Source of the DNA: Brugia malayi
Lineage: Eukaryota > Nematoda > Chromadorea > Rhabditida > Onchocercidae
Assembly (NCBI RefSeq): GCF_000002995.4
Contig: NW_025062477.1
Location: 11,070,649-11,134,648 of the forward strand
Direction: 5' to 3'
Length of the DNA stretch: 64,000 nt
How positions within the stretch are numbered: the first letter of the stretch is position 1; each line of letters begins with the position of its first letter. The notes under the pieces were generated by a model. That model had not been told where the DNA came from. It worked only from the letters and a program-made list of their open reading frames with translations, and searched no databases. Both the position numbers and the translations under genes were made by a program. Shown here piece after piece: positions 36,800 to 49,765 of this stretch.

Positions 36800-38360
36800 A
36801 TTCAAATATTTCTCATTACCAGCAATACATTACGAATTCAGATGCACTTCAGGATTGATTAAATGATAAATCGAACGATGTCTATGAAAAATTTTAAATT
36901 CATATTCAGCATTTCCAATCTTTTTCACACTTTCTCCATATTTTTGTCTTATTTTTTCAAATTCATTAATCTTTTCTCACCTGTCTTTTGTTATAAAGCG
37001 TGATAAATATTTTATTATTTCTCTCAGTATATATTTTGTGTATTATTATTATATGTTGAGATTCCTTTGCTAGTTGAGGAGAAAATCATGCAGAATCCGT
37101 AAAAAATTGAGTAATTAGTAAATATAAGTATGCATTCTTCTCTCAATAATTTGAAATTTATGTATTTTCGCATTTATGATTTTTATCATTATATATTTTT
37201 TATAATAATTTCAACAATTAAAAAATCTACTGTACATTATGGTGATCTCGTTAATTCCATTTTAGATATCGATTAATCTAATAGATGATAGATTATCTAG
37301 TGATAAGTTATCTGTAATTCTATGCTGGTGATAATTTGGTGATCATTTTATGCTAGTGACAAATTAATGATCGCTCCAGATTAGATTACCTTGAACATTT
37401 ATTACTACAAAAATACAGTAACCTTAATTTAACGATTTTCATTTTTTTTTTTTTTTTTTTGAATCACTAATTTAGAAATGAAGGCATCAATGTTAAATTT
37501 TGATAGACTGATAAAAGGAATTTTTGATTACTGTCACTCTAATTTTCACCTATTATTACTTCAACTTCTCATTGAGTATTAGTCCGACTTCTCATTTACT
37601 ATTACACCAACTTTTCATTGACTACCATTTCACTTTTTAATGCCTTTGCTTCATTTATTGTCACCCATAAATATGCAAGGAAGGGTATTTTTTACATCAA
37701 AAACTAACTAATCTAGTGTGTATTTCTGTGTGTGCTAAATTAATCAGCTTTTACCTTAATTTTTCTTTTTTTTTTTTTAAATGATATTTGATGCTGATCT
37801 TCAGATCTATTATTTCATTCTTCTAATAATAAATACTTTCAAATTCAACCATTTCAGTTATTTTCTACATTTAAATTTATTTATTCATAAATGTTCTTGT
37901 TGAGTTACGAATTTACTTAATAAAAAGTGTTCGAAAAAAAATACTTCAACATAAGTGCGCTTTACAATTATTATGGGAGAACTAATTCATGGATAAAATT
38001 ATGTAACTGATTGAATCATAAAATCATTAAAATTTTTTATACTTGACGAAATCGGACTATTTGTCTCCACCGTAAATAATGTTCTGAAAGAGTAACGATA
38101 ATATATATATATATAATCCTAAAACTAGCCTAAATATGAGATTTCTAAAATAATTAAATTTATCTGGGATATGTAATGTTTGTGCACAATTCATCTAGCC
38201 TAGCACTAGATGCTGGGCTATTTAAAAAGAAATGAGTAGTCTTTCAATATGAGGGATGGGTATTGCCTAGTCAATAGATGAGGAGAAGAGAAAGCCTAGT
38301 GAGGTAGGATTTTTTTTCTATTGCAATTCAAATACTTTTAATCATTTCTTAATTATTTCA
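36800..38360. other. Centre of the inverted layout; unique sequence
   Basis: Unique AT-rich DNA between the left family cluster and the right arm. A degenerate ACTTCTCATTGA repeat lies at about 37.55-37.65 kb. No gene recognised. Confidence 0.4.
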
Positions 38361-38858
38361 ATCATGAAGTGCTACTTATTTGTAACATTCTTTTCTGTCA
38401 TCTACAAAATATTTCTCATTTATCCTACATTTTTAGCTCATTTTCACATCGTTTTAACGATGAACCAAATACAAACATTAGCATGATTGTATTCAGTATT
38501 AAAATAAGAGTTACAGTGAATATTAAATCCAAGTATACAAACACTAGAATTGAAATTTAATTGCATTACAATTTTTGATTATTGAATTGTTAATAATCAA
38601 TGAATTGATTAATTTCATTAATGGAATGTAACCAAATTGCAAAAAATTTAAATTGCACAAAGTTTCTTTATAATTTCAATTTAACATTGATTCAAATTCT
38701 TCCATTTTAATATTTTACTATCAAACTTTCATATTCCTTTCAGTAACATTTTGTGCTAAATACAATTAACTTTTGCTATTTTTATACTGTCTTATCATAT
38801 TACTATAATATCAAATTTGCTTGCATATCAGTTAATTAACTATCATCTATCATTTCAG

Positions 38859-39101
38859 ATAGTTTACAGTTTGATAGATGCAGACGAAAATGCAAATTGT
38901 AGTAAATCGGTTGAAATCTTTTTTACTGAATCAACCATTCAAGCATATCACAGTGATATGCCCTTATCACCTCAAAAGTTATCAACCAGTCTGCGAACCG
39001 GTTTCTATGATAACTGTTGTTATGAAATAGCACGAAGTGATAAGACAAAAAGGTTTCGCATCAAAGGAATTAAAAGTAGTCCAATTGTCACTGATATATA
39101 A
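38859..39101 (+). CDS. Unrecognised gene, exon retained in the right copy
   Basis: Identical in protein to the left exon 19037-18795: the TTTCAG acceptor, 80 residues including SLRTGFYDNCCYEIARSD, then a stop. The upstream exon found at 19874-19997 in the left arm is not present, because the duplication ends at 38363. The right copy is thus 5'-truncated and may be a pseudogene. Confidence 0.45.
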   Translation: MVYSLIDADENANCSKSVEIFFTESTIQAYHSDMPLSPQKLSTSLRTGFYDNCCYEIARSDKTKRFRIKGIKSSPIVTDI

Positions 39102-39389
39102 TCAGTAATTAATTAGTATAAATGTTGAACTTTGCATTGTGACGTAAATTTGACGTTTTTGTTATTGAATTGCTAAAACAATAAGCTACTGCTCTGTTAA
39201 TTTTAATTGCTTAAATGAAATCCTTAGAAAATGGAAATTTGCCGATTGAAGAAGTATCATTTATGCAAACTTTGATAAATATTATTCTTAATGTATTTGC
39301 TGTTAATACATTATGTCTCAATATAACAATTTCTTTGAGATGAAATTGACAATTGCTAAATTCAAATCGAAAATTATTTACATTTTTAG

Positions 39390-39472
39390 CAATGACAACA
39401 CGATATGCCGTTAGCCGGAAACGGTTTGAACAAATTTTTCATCCGGTTAAGCCAATCAAATGTTGCGTGTAA
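39390..39472 (+). CDS. Putative terminal exon of the unrecognised gene (right copy)
   Basis: Counterpart of 18341-18259, after a TTTTTAG acceptor. It codes MTTRYAVSRKRFEQI and ends PIKCCV. Changes from the left copy are mostly silent or conservative in this frame. Overlapping longer frames are less supported. Confidence 0.42.
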
Positions 39473-39519
39473 ACAACAGAGCAAATTGAGAAAAAAGTTT
39501 TATCTCGAAATTTTATCAA

Positions 39520-40410
39520 AAACTTTATCAAAAAATGGTTTAAAATTTTATCATAAATGTTTTAAAATTGATTATGTATTGGCCGAAAATGGATAAAATA
39601 TTGTGTTTTGCAAATTTTTTGAAATATGCTAAAATATCTAAAAAGTATTCCGAAATATATGTATAAACTAAATGATAACATTTAGAAAATTTTAATTCGA
39701 TAAATTTGAATTTCCTAAACAAAAATTTTTTTTACATAAATATTCAAAAAAATAACTATAATTCTTTTTAGTTTTTTAGAATTAAAAAAGAAAATAGCAT
39801 TTTTGCAAAAAAATTAGCACGAAAGAGTAATTCATTGTTGCGATTTAAATTGATTCCGATGAAAATAGAAAATATGAGCATTGATTATTTTTGAGTTTAT
39901 TGATTATTTTTTGAGATATCTTGGTTTTTTTCAAATTTTTGACAACAGTAAAAATTTTTTGTTTTTGGGCAAAAAGAGTGTAAAAGAAATTTCAACTTTA
40001 CATTTTTTTTGTTTTATAAAAATATTCAAAAAAAAGAAAAAATATCTGAAATTCTTTTTAGTTTTTTAAAATTAAAAAAGAAAATAGCATTTTCGCAAAA
40101 AAATTAGCACAAAAAAGTAATTCGTTGTTGCGATGCAAATTGATTGTTGGAGGAATTATTTCGATTGTATCTGTAAAAACAAAATAAATTGCACAATTGT
40201 AAATGTAAGTGATGCAATAATTGTTATCTATCAAATATCAAAGTTGAATTTAATTATTTTAAATATTAGATTGTCTTTTTAAACTAAACGATAACATTTA
40301 GAAGGTTTTGAATCGATACATTTGAATTTCCTAAACAAATTTTTTTTTACAAAAATATTCAAAAAAATATATCTGAAATTCTTGAAAAATTAAGTAATTG
40401 TCAAATTACT
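39520..40410 (-). repeat. Diverged minisatellite-unit relatives
   Basis: Several degenerate copies, in reverse orientation, of the minisatellite unit and flank (aaaaaattagcacgaaa, aaattgattccgatgaaa, gtttattgattat). No expansion has happened here, so this probably represents the older state from which the 13-18 kb array grew. Confidence 0.65.
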
Positions 40411-41200
40411 TTTATTGATGATTTGTTTTTAAAAATGTTTATAATATTTCAGTATTTATAAAAAAAAAAAAAAAAATCGTATAACTTCTTACCTGTATAT
40501 ATAAACTTACCTTTCTTCAATATTTATTATACCTTTCTTTCTAATTAATTTTTTTTTTACTTAACATATTATCAATTCACGTTTCTACGTGTAATTTTTC
40601 CTACTAAAATATTACTAATTCAACATCACGATTGTCGGAATATCATCTCATTCAAATACTGATTACTTGAGAATATGTTTACTCTAGTTTTTACTTAAGG
40701 ATGCCCTAATAATTTTCATTTTATGTTAAATGCTATATCCACGTACGACTACTTAATGTTTCAATTCACGTCATACACTTTACCCAAGCACAAGTGTCCA
40801 CTTTTCAATCCTATCCGTGTTCAAACTCTCCAATAGTTTACACTCACGTCAAGCGCAACGATCCATATTTCAGCGTTATCCTTTCTCAAACTCTGCTACT
40901 TCACATTCTCACGCAAACCATTCTACTTAAGTTCAGCAGTTCACTGCACTCTCACGTTAAAGTTTTCATCAAACCGTCAACTTTTCACATTTCAGCTAAA
41001 CTTATTCTCGTTTAAATCGTAATAATTTACGAAAGTTCTGCCAAAATTCGACCATCCATAGATTGAACTGAATTTGTGTGGAGTTGAAACCTTATACGTC
41101 AGATTTTCAGCTCAATTCTAAGTGTAACTGTCAATAGGTTCATATTCAGACTAACTCACTTACTTGTGATGTTTACCTTACCTATCATAAAGTACTATTT
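40411..41200. other. Pyrimidine-rich, G-poor stretch downstream of the receptor gene
   Basis: From about 40.7 to 41.1 kb the plus strand is notably rich in C and T and poor in G. No coding frame is convincing. It lies directly after the stop codon of the minus-strand nuclear receptor gene and may be its 3' UTR. Confidence 0.35.
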
Positions 41201-41221
41201 CGACTACTTTAAAATTGGTAT

Positions 41222-44200
41222 TCATGAAAATTTAAAGAGAAGAATGTTTGCTATTGAATTAATATTATTTTGATCTCGAAAAAACCGTCGCATATTGGTA
41301 ACGGTGACAAGTAGTTGTGATATGCGAACAAGAAGATTTGGCCAGTAATGCAGATCGATTGAATCGTCGTCGTGCATTTCACTAATGCTTTGCAAACATT
41401 TCCATAATTCCATGTGTACTTTGTCAATTTTTTCCTCCTAAAATTACTTACTTAAATTATTTATAATTTAAAATTGGCAATTGAGTTAGTCAAATTTCAA
41501 ATATTCTAACAAATTTTTCACTGTCGAAGAAAAAAAATATATATTTTTTTTATAAAAGTTTCAAAAAAGAAAAATTAACAGAAAAGTATTGCTTATAATT
41601 TGAATTAACAGGAGAAGAAGAGATGAATTTATATTCATAATTTAATTACAATTCGGTATCATTTTACTCCAACACACAAAGACTGATCAAAAACAAAATT
41701 TTACTAATTTATATCAATTTAAGTGCTAATTTTATTTGCTGATAGTAATGGGATGATAACAATAACTGTTATCATGATAAAAAGTAGTTGACAATAACTG
41801 TTATCATGATAAAAAAAGTAGTTAAATTAACTTACGCATTCTTTTACATTTTTCGGATTGTAAATGAGCAAAGCTGACAATAAGGCTAATTGTCGATTAT
41901 CCAATTGCATGCAATGAAAACTTGCAGCCAAATTTATTAAATTTTCAAAAATTTTCGTCGTATAATCCAATTCGGAATAATCGCCTCTAGCTGCTATATA
42001 AGTTGTATTGTTGGCTAACATTAGACAACGTTCTGTAGGATTGAATTCATGGATAATTTGCAAAACTTTTACTACCAGCCAACTTTTTTCAATTATTTCC
42101 TCTTGTGCCGAATGATTCAACTAAAAATGCAAAACTATAAGCAATCATTGCTAATTAGTAGATTGATTTTTGAATTAATCAATTTACTGCTTAATAGTAA
42201 ATTTAGAGGAAAAGGAAAGAGTTACGATTTTTTATATATTAAAATAAGTTAGTAAATCAATTAACAAACACTATCGTAGATTTCGATTGTCTCAGCAAAT
42301 TGTCGTATTTGTTGAGTAACTAATTCGGTCAATTCTAACAATCGTTCCGATTTTATGTCCGATTTGAATTTATACTAGAAAAAAATATTAGTCAAATTGT
42401 AAAAAAGTACATCGTATCAGATTTTCTCTCTAAATCGAAAGATTTACAATAATTGTTAAATTTTAGATAAGATGATAAGAAAAGATGATAAACTGGACAT
42501 TTTGATAACAAATAACAGTAGTAATTACTTGCTTTATTAAAGAAATAATTAGTTCTAATGACAAGTATATATACACACTGATATATTATGCTAATTGAAG
42601 CAATTAAAATAGTAATTAAATGATATAAAGATTAAGTCAAAACCATTTCTCAATATTTCAATTGAAATCGTATAAATTCGTAAAAAAAAAAAGCGAACAT
42701 ATGTATTTCAATATTAATTATATATAAAGATTAACGTAAAGCTGCCACGTAAGAAATATCTAATTCTATAAGTTATAAAATTTAAAAGAAATTAAATTTT
42801 TAAGACTTCACTACAAATAAATTTTTTCTTACTTTTAACTAAAAATATTTTAATTCAACAAGTAATTCAAGGATTAACTCTTTCAATATTCATTGAAGGA
42901 TCAAATTTTAAAACAACAACTATTTGAAATTACTAAGATAAAACTGAACTTCAACCTCTAACCTCTAATGAGCTATCTAGAATTTTGCAGTAATTTGCAG
43001 TCACTTGATTAATTCGAGTTTGAAACTCGTCCTGTTTATCAGCTAATGAATTAGTTCTTAACACTGCTCTTAGTTGTTCCATCTTCCGTCGTTCACGGTT
43101 ATCACTTATCATTTTCCGTTTTGCTATCCGTTCCGTTTCATTTAATACCACTGAAAAAAATAGTCAAGAATGAAAAATTTGTTGAATTATAAAATACCTA
43201 AAAGATTCAAATAAATAATATATCGAAACATTTCTAAATTTTGAAATCAGTCAAAGGAAACGTTGTGAAGACGATAAAATTAATTTTAAAAAGAATAATG
43301 CAAAGAATGGCAATGATATCATTTCAGCATAATTTAGGTGAATTCAATTTAGTTAGTCTAATTTAAAATCAATTCAAAAGTTTGAATAAAAAGTTTTCAT
43401 TTTTTTAAATTTCACTTAATTCAATCAATACGGACAAGATTTCATCATTCCATTGTCCATGCATTTTTGAAATCGACAAAATTGACAAATATTTCGTGAA
43501 GACTTGCTGATTTCACATTGTTCAATGCCTTTACATTTGTACACAATATTTTGCTGCAAAAATGTGACATTATTACGTCTTATTACACTTTATTACGCTG
43601 AAATACACGTAAATTAGTTGATGCGTCAAAATTTCACTTTTAAAAATTATCTGAAATTTAGAAATTTCTACAAATTTAGAAAAAAATTTGTACCACAAAT
43701 ATAAAAGTAACAGGTTAGTATTTATTCTTGACTTTCTTTTTATTATTTTGAAGATAATGCTAAACTTTTGATGAATTAATGATAAAATAATCACTGATTA
43801 ATTAATGATAACAACAAATTTTAACTGTGCAACAAATTACTTACCAAATAATATATTCAAAATGAAATATATTCAACTATTTATCATTTATTTTCTCAAA
43901 TTATTTGTTCAATATCGCACAATTGATATATTTTTTGAACAATTTAATATTTTAACAAAATTTTTGCAAAAACATTTTATTACTTACCTGAACGGTTCGT
44001 CGAAAGAAACCTTTGCAACCTTCGCATGTTATCGCTCTTAAATACGATTAATTCAGATTTGCTTTTATTAGTATTTTTTAGCCTATTAAAATTTCTAAAA
44101 TTTTCTCATTTTTTTTTCTCATTGCTATTTTTAAAATTAAAATAGCGTACAAAAACTTTTGAAATGATTGAATGATTTTATAAATTATTTATCTAAATGA

Positions 44201-46633
44201 TTAATCAGTGATAAAAATGATACCTGTAGTGCAAACCGGTAGCATCATCACCACATACGACACAAGGTTGACCTGGTTTCATATAACGTGGCAGATATGG
44301 TATCGCTAAAATTAATATTTATTTATTCACAGTTTATTTATCATTTCTTGCTTTCAACTTTGTATTAAAATATTTTAATACACTTTAATTTAAAGTTGCT
44401 ACTTTGATTACTTTTGATAGCATAAATAATACTAATGTATTTTAAGTTACTTTTTCAGAAGCATATAGTGCTATAAAATTTAGTGGATCAACAAATTATT
44501 TAATTTTAAGTTTTTTAATTCTTATACCTTTCACCACTTCCTTCTAATTTTGTTATCGAATAGTTTTTCTATCAAAAGAAATAAAAACAAAAATTTTGTT
44601 GGTCCATCTTTCAATTCTCAATTAATTAAATGAAAATCAAATTGATTTTCAGAGTTTTTTTTAAATATTATAAATTTAGATAAAACAATAAACTAAGGAA
44701 AAAAAATATTTAAAAAACAAAATGAAATGATAAACAAATTTACCATACATTTTTGCTTTATTAATTTTCAAAAAGCGATAGTATACCGTATCACTTTTTG
44801 GAATATAAATGCTGAAAAGATTTATAGAAAGCTTAGCGCAACCAATGATTTTCCCTTTCTAATGACCTGAACCCATGTGCAAATGATGCAATCATTTGAC
44901 CTTAACCCTTATCCAACTACCAATTCATCTTCTTAGTACGTTTGAATTTATACAAACGAAGAAATATACTAAGAGGTAATAATTTTTTAAAAAATGATAA
45001 AATTATTTTGCTAATGGAATAATCATTTTTGATTACTCATGAAAAAGACACAAAAAAAATAAATGTAAATAATCATATTATAACTGGGAGAAAATTAGAA
45101 TTAAATAAAGAAAATTCAACGTTTTCGCTTTTTGATCTAAAATAATTTTTGATGAACTGAATTATTGTATTATTTAGAGTGTAGATATGAGTAAGTGAAT
45201 TCAATGGCCTTTCAATTGTTATCATTTTTACTGTTTTTTGCAACAAAAATGATTTATGCTGATTTTAATTACTATTTTTAAAAAGTAATAAGAAATTATA
45301 GAGTAACTATTTATTGTTCTACTAATGAAAAATAATACTGCAATTAATTAACATTCAAATTGAAGAGAAACATCCAAATTACTTTAGATCAATTAAAATA
45401 GATAGTTAAATAAGAAGATAAAAAAGTAGACGAACTTGTTACTTTTGTTAAGTTACTTTTGTTAAGTTTTACTTGATATATTTTAAAATCTAAGTGCTTA
45501 TAAGAAGTGATTTAAATTCTATTCCAAGTAGGATGATTATATTTTACCAATTTTACTAATTTACCTATTTTACTAATATATATACATATATAATTAATGA
45601 TTTTATATTTTTATTAATAGCTTATTTTATAAAGCGTTATTAGAAATTAATATAAGATTGAAGTATATTTTAAATTTTGCCAAATTTTGAAATATTATTA
45701 CTATTTTCCATGCGAAAATATTACGAATGATAATTATCTCACAAGAAATCTTACAACCACAATAACATTTACAACTGACATTGTAAAATTATCCAAATTT
45801 TCGGTACAACAAAGCTTTTCGGTATTTGTTGCCGAAAAACATATCAAATGTCATTTGTAGACATTTACAGTATCACTTCAAAAAGTTTTTCACAATAAAA
45901 TTTATTATTGTACTCAACCAACTACTTGAATATACACAAGTATCAATAATGATAATACTGCTCAGATCTACCATAATTTGAAATATCCATTGATTGATTG
46001 ATGGATTGATCGATTGACTGATTGATGGTTATAGGAATCAAACAAAAAAATCGAAATTAATATTTTCATGTTTTGCAGTACAATCAGTACATTTTTATTA
46101 TTCGTTTTTATATTTTTTTTCATCTATTTCATTTCATATAGACTTAAATGTATATTATTTATGATTGCTGTTTACTATTATTATTTTAATTATTGTTACT
46201 GAAGTTGAGCAGTTCATTGAAAAAGTGTAAAATTTGCAATTTCGTAAATTGGTACAATTTTCAACAGCTTTGAAATTCAAATTCATTTTAAAGCAGAGTG
46301 ATATCTCAGAATAACAATGCAGCTGGGAAGAGTGTGAGTAGAACTTCAAATTTTCAATATACGTTAACGTTGAAGGGATATTTCACTTATCTAATACCTT
46401 TTACGGGGTGCAGAATTTGAATAGTGAAACTTGAATAATTCAAATAATCGAACATGTTAATATTGAAGTTGTACTGATATTTTACTTACCTGATTTCTTC
46501 GACGAATATGAGTAATACTTGAATAATAATCGAATAATTAAAGTTACGTTAAAGTTACACGTAGTTACACGTTCCACCTACCTTTATTGCGAGATCGCAT
46601 ATGATTACTTTGATCATTTGTCGACTCTACCAT
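41222..46633 (-). CDS. Thyroid-hormone-receptor-like nuclear receptor, complete 8-exon gene
   Basis: A ligand-type transcription factor. Exons 5' to 3': 46633-46582, 44305-44224, 44036-43988, 43553-43436, 43150-42963, 42374-42270, 42120-41836, 41437-41222; 1095 nt, 364 residues plus stop, all phases consistent. The DNA-binding domain has eight zinc ligands C32, C35, C49, C52, C68, C74, C84, C87 and a P-box CEGCKG. Its start, [20 protein letters not shown], and the hinge [12 protein letters not shown] closely follow vertebrate thyroid receptors (CVVCGDKATGYHYR, VLDDSKRVAKRK). The ligand-binding domain, about 164-364, includes [14 protein letters not shown] like the TR HFWPKLLMKV. The C-terminus ends NILLFKFS, without an acidic AF-2 helix. 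The first exon rests on the start codon, GTAGGT donor and phase alone. Intron 1 is 2.3 kb. A truncated twin lies at 10525-12992. Confidence 0.85.
45988..46029 (+). repeat. Degenerate ATTG/GATT tandem repeat
   Basis: About ten copies of a tetranucleotide GATT-like unit inside intron 1 of the nuclear receptor gene. The equivalent region is deleted in the left arm. Confidence 0.7.
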
Positions 46634-46670
46634 TTTCAACTTGGATAAGAATTTCTTGCTCAAAATGGAC

Positions 46671-46677
46671 TTTTATA
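46671..46677 (-). promoter_or_regulatory. Candidate TATA box of the nuclear receptor gene
   Basis: TATAAAA on the minus strand, 38 bp before the ATG at 46633. Transcription starting about 30 bp downstream would leave a very short leader, which is plausible if the message is trans-spliced. Position-based inference only. Confidence 0.4.
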
Positions 46678-48029
46678 CTAATTTTGAGGCGAACATACAT
46701 AAACCACGCCCTAAGTTTTGTTTAAAAAAAAACAATCGGAAGATTCTCGTGGTAGCATCATTGGGGTCAACGTTGCGCAAGCTTACTGCACCTGTAAGCA
46801 TACCTGTCCCTATCCCCCAAATCAGTATCACGCAACACGGTGGTGTTCTACTGGAATGAATGAAATCAAATGTCATATCTCTCTCTAACAGCAACTGCGC
46901 TCTTCTGCTTTTTTCCGGTAGAAGAGACAAATAAAGATAGGGAAAATGAGGATGAGAACGATGGCGCAATCGTCACCAAAGGTTTTCATCTGGCCACTAG
47001 GTCATCGATTATGATGCTAGAAAGAAAATTTGAATATTCATATTGTGCCATTCCCTTCTTCTTCTTCTTCTTTCTCTTTCATTTTTAAATGAAAATGCAA
47101 GTATGATAAAAACTTTCAAATACTAAATTTTTGCAACAATTAAACATAATTAAATATTTCTTTTTGGAAAACAGCAAATGTGCAATTTTAATCTCAAAAT
47201 TTAGCAATATCAAATTTATTAAACCATTCCTTAAATTTAAATCAAAGCTTATTTACTCTATTTTAAGATATAAAGAGGTATGTGAATTTCATACATATCT
47301 GTGAACTTCATATATATATATCTGTGATTCAGATAATGGAACTAAAATATTTGAATAAATTAACTCAAAGTTAAATAAACCAAGGTCGAATATTTGATTG
47401 CTGTTGTTATAAAATTTTAAATCTGATAAGACAATGAAAACAAGCATTGCTTATCACTGTTAAGCAATGAAAATGAATGATTCGTAATTGTCGTAAAGCA
47501 CTACAAGCAAGCATTTCTCATTTTTATAAAACATTGAATTATCGCAGAACGCCTAATATTCATAGTAGTTTTAATTTTAAATTATTGTAAAATAATAAAA
47601 ACAAAATAAATCTGTGAAATTATTCCTTAACGATATCGCTTGGAAAATAAAACTCAAAATAGGACAGTTCGTAAATTTAGCATTTGCGTTTCCTAATTAA
47701 ATCGTCTATCATCATGGAATATTTGTTGAAATTTACGATAAAAAAAAAGATAATTGAAATAAGCATAAATAAAATATTTACCTGAAATGTGCTAAGAGTA
47801 AAATACAATCTATAAGTTTTGCAAATGTTTGAAAATGTCCAATGATTCCGGAATTAGATTTTACCGTATATTAAGTTTGTTTGATTATAGTTGATTAAAA
47901 CTAAAGGCAAAAGAAGGCAAATAAAAAATTGATGTTATCATTGCCGCTATCAGCATTTTAAATTAATTAATAACAAAATGAGAAAGTAAAATTATTATTG
48001 CTTCAAGTCAAGTTCATTTTAGTAACAGC

Positions 48030-48111
48030 GATAATAATAAACAATAATAATAATAACAATAATAATAATAAAATAATATAAAATAATAATAACAATAGTA
48101 ATAATAATAAA
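48030..48111 (+). repeat. AAT microsatellite
   Basis: About 80 bp of interrupted (AAT)n with ACA and AGT variants. It is expanded relative to the matching left-arm position near 8.6 kb, where the repeat is absent. Confidence 0.9.
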
Positions 48112-49765
48112 AAAAGAGGAAGAAATACAAAAGTTTATATAATTTAAAGCTAAAAAGCAATTGTCATGAGGAATGCGTGCATTTATTTGGTCTTCGTTTT
48201 ACCGATTGTTAAGATAATAAATCATTTAACAAATTAGTTATGCAGACAGGTGCGCGTGCAAAAGTGCGCACATATGACTGCAAGTATATTTTTAACTTTT
48301 CAAGTGCTATTAATATTGATACTCTTTTCAAATTAAAGGATCATTATTTATCTTTCTGAAAATTAGTTTTAAAAAAGGATAAAACATGTCACTGCCTAAA
48401 AAAACTAAGCACTTCAGTTTAATTTTCAAAAAAAAAAAAGAAATGAAATTTAAAAGTAAAATGCCATGAAATATGTCATTATGGCGTTTTTTTGTTATAT
48501 GAGCAATTGACAATGTACTACAAACTATAAAATGAAATTTTTTTAGAAATATCAAATTGAGAAAAGAAGAAAGAAAGATCACTAATTTACTTCAAAATTA
48601 CTATACTAATTATAAAATATATTTTATCTGCAAGCGTTGAAAATCGTGAAATTTGGGAAGGTTTTATTGTACCTTAATTAAATTAGTCTTTTAATTAAAT
48701 TAATGCATTTGTTTCAAATTATTCCACAATTTTTATTATTTTATTTATATTGACTTTAGTTGAACAATAGCACAAAGAATGATATGCAACTTAATGGCGA
48801 TAAGAGTAATGATCCAAACATGAATACAACCTTTTCAAGTAACTGAGAATGCATTGATCATAATGTTGAGAAAGTTCAATTAATAATAATACCAATTGAT
48901 AAGCCAAATAAGTAAGATTAATTAATGAAAAACAATACTTAATTAATAAAAAAGAAATAACTTAGTGTCAATAGAATATCTAAAAATTTTCATTTGAAAT
49001 TGGAGAAACTTAACACAGCGATATTCTTTGTAAACTAAAATATCACTATAAACATACATCTACTTGTTTCAAAAGTTAATAAATGTACAATTGCTCATTG
49101 TTAAGTTATTACTAACTATCATTTGCTTTTCCTAAAAAGTCAACATTATTAACTTTTAAGAGATTTTTGTAGTACTAAAATTTGATAGCTCAATTCAAAA
49201 AAAAAAAAATCGACAGATTTGCTCCCAAAATTCAGATCGCAAAAGATTTGAAAGAAAAAAAAAAACACACTATCGAATAGTTAAATCCTGTTAATTCCTA
49301 TCATAAAATCTAGCAATGATAAATTGTTATCGTTGGTCAAAAAGCGCTTTTATTGTTATACGTTATATTCATTTTGTTCTTCCTTTTTCCATTCAACTCG
49401 AGAAAGTTAGAAAATAGAGCAGTCAAAGTATTTAAGATGCTATTTTTTTCATCTCCAACCATTATATAATTAATTCATTCTCTTCTTTACTTTCAATTTT
49501 TAAGAAAAAGCTTTTACATATTATATTTATCGGTGAGCCGATCTTTCTCGACCAAACTTCAAAAGATTACTCTCAAAAAATGTAGTAAGTAGGAATAAAA
49601 CTTTAGGAAATATTAATTATAAACAATAATTATAATATCTTTTTAAGCTAAAATATGTGAAGAATTGTGTTTCTCGACAAAGCTTCAAAATTTATTGCTC
49701 TTAAATAATGTAGTAATTAAGAGTAAAACTTCAGGAAATATTAATTATAATACGATTGATTTAAT

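Larger units (their letters stand above)
22380..36800 (-). repeat. Left cluster of secreted-family repeat units (minus orientation)
   Basis: Contains family copies at 24331, 28133, 30361, 34011 and a fragment at 36529, all on the minus strand, plus orphan promoters near 29.2 and 34.8 kb. The segment 22.4-28.6 kb is the inverse of about 52.3-58.1 kb with nearly equal spacing (3802 against 3806 bp between start codons). The segment 31.5-33.1 kb is the inverse of 57.4-58.98 kb. About 34.9-36.4 kb inside it is unrelated. Confidence 0.88.
38363..48330 (-). repeat. Right arm of the large inverted duplication
   Basis: Reverse complement of the left arm. Its inner end is sharp: similarity starts at about 38363 (ATCATGAAGTGC), matching about 19536. 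Its outer end is near 48.33 kb, where a plus-oriented family unit begins directly. It retains sequence the left arm has lost (39.5-41.7 and 45.07-47.05 kb). Confidence 0.9.

Noticed and set aside
43805..44041. 78-codon frame, also at 10788-11024
   Set aside because: It is the antisense of an exon and intron of the nuclear receptor gene in both copies.
46673..46969. 98-codon minus-strand frame upstream of the receptor gene
   Set aside because: It covers the putative promoter and has no family resemblance; the local rise in GC content explains the length.
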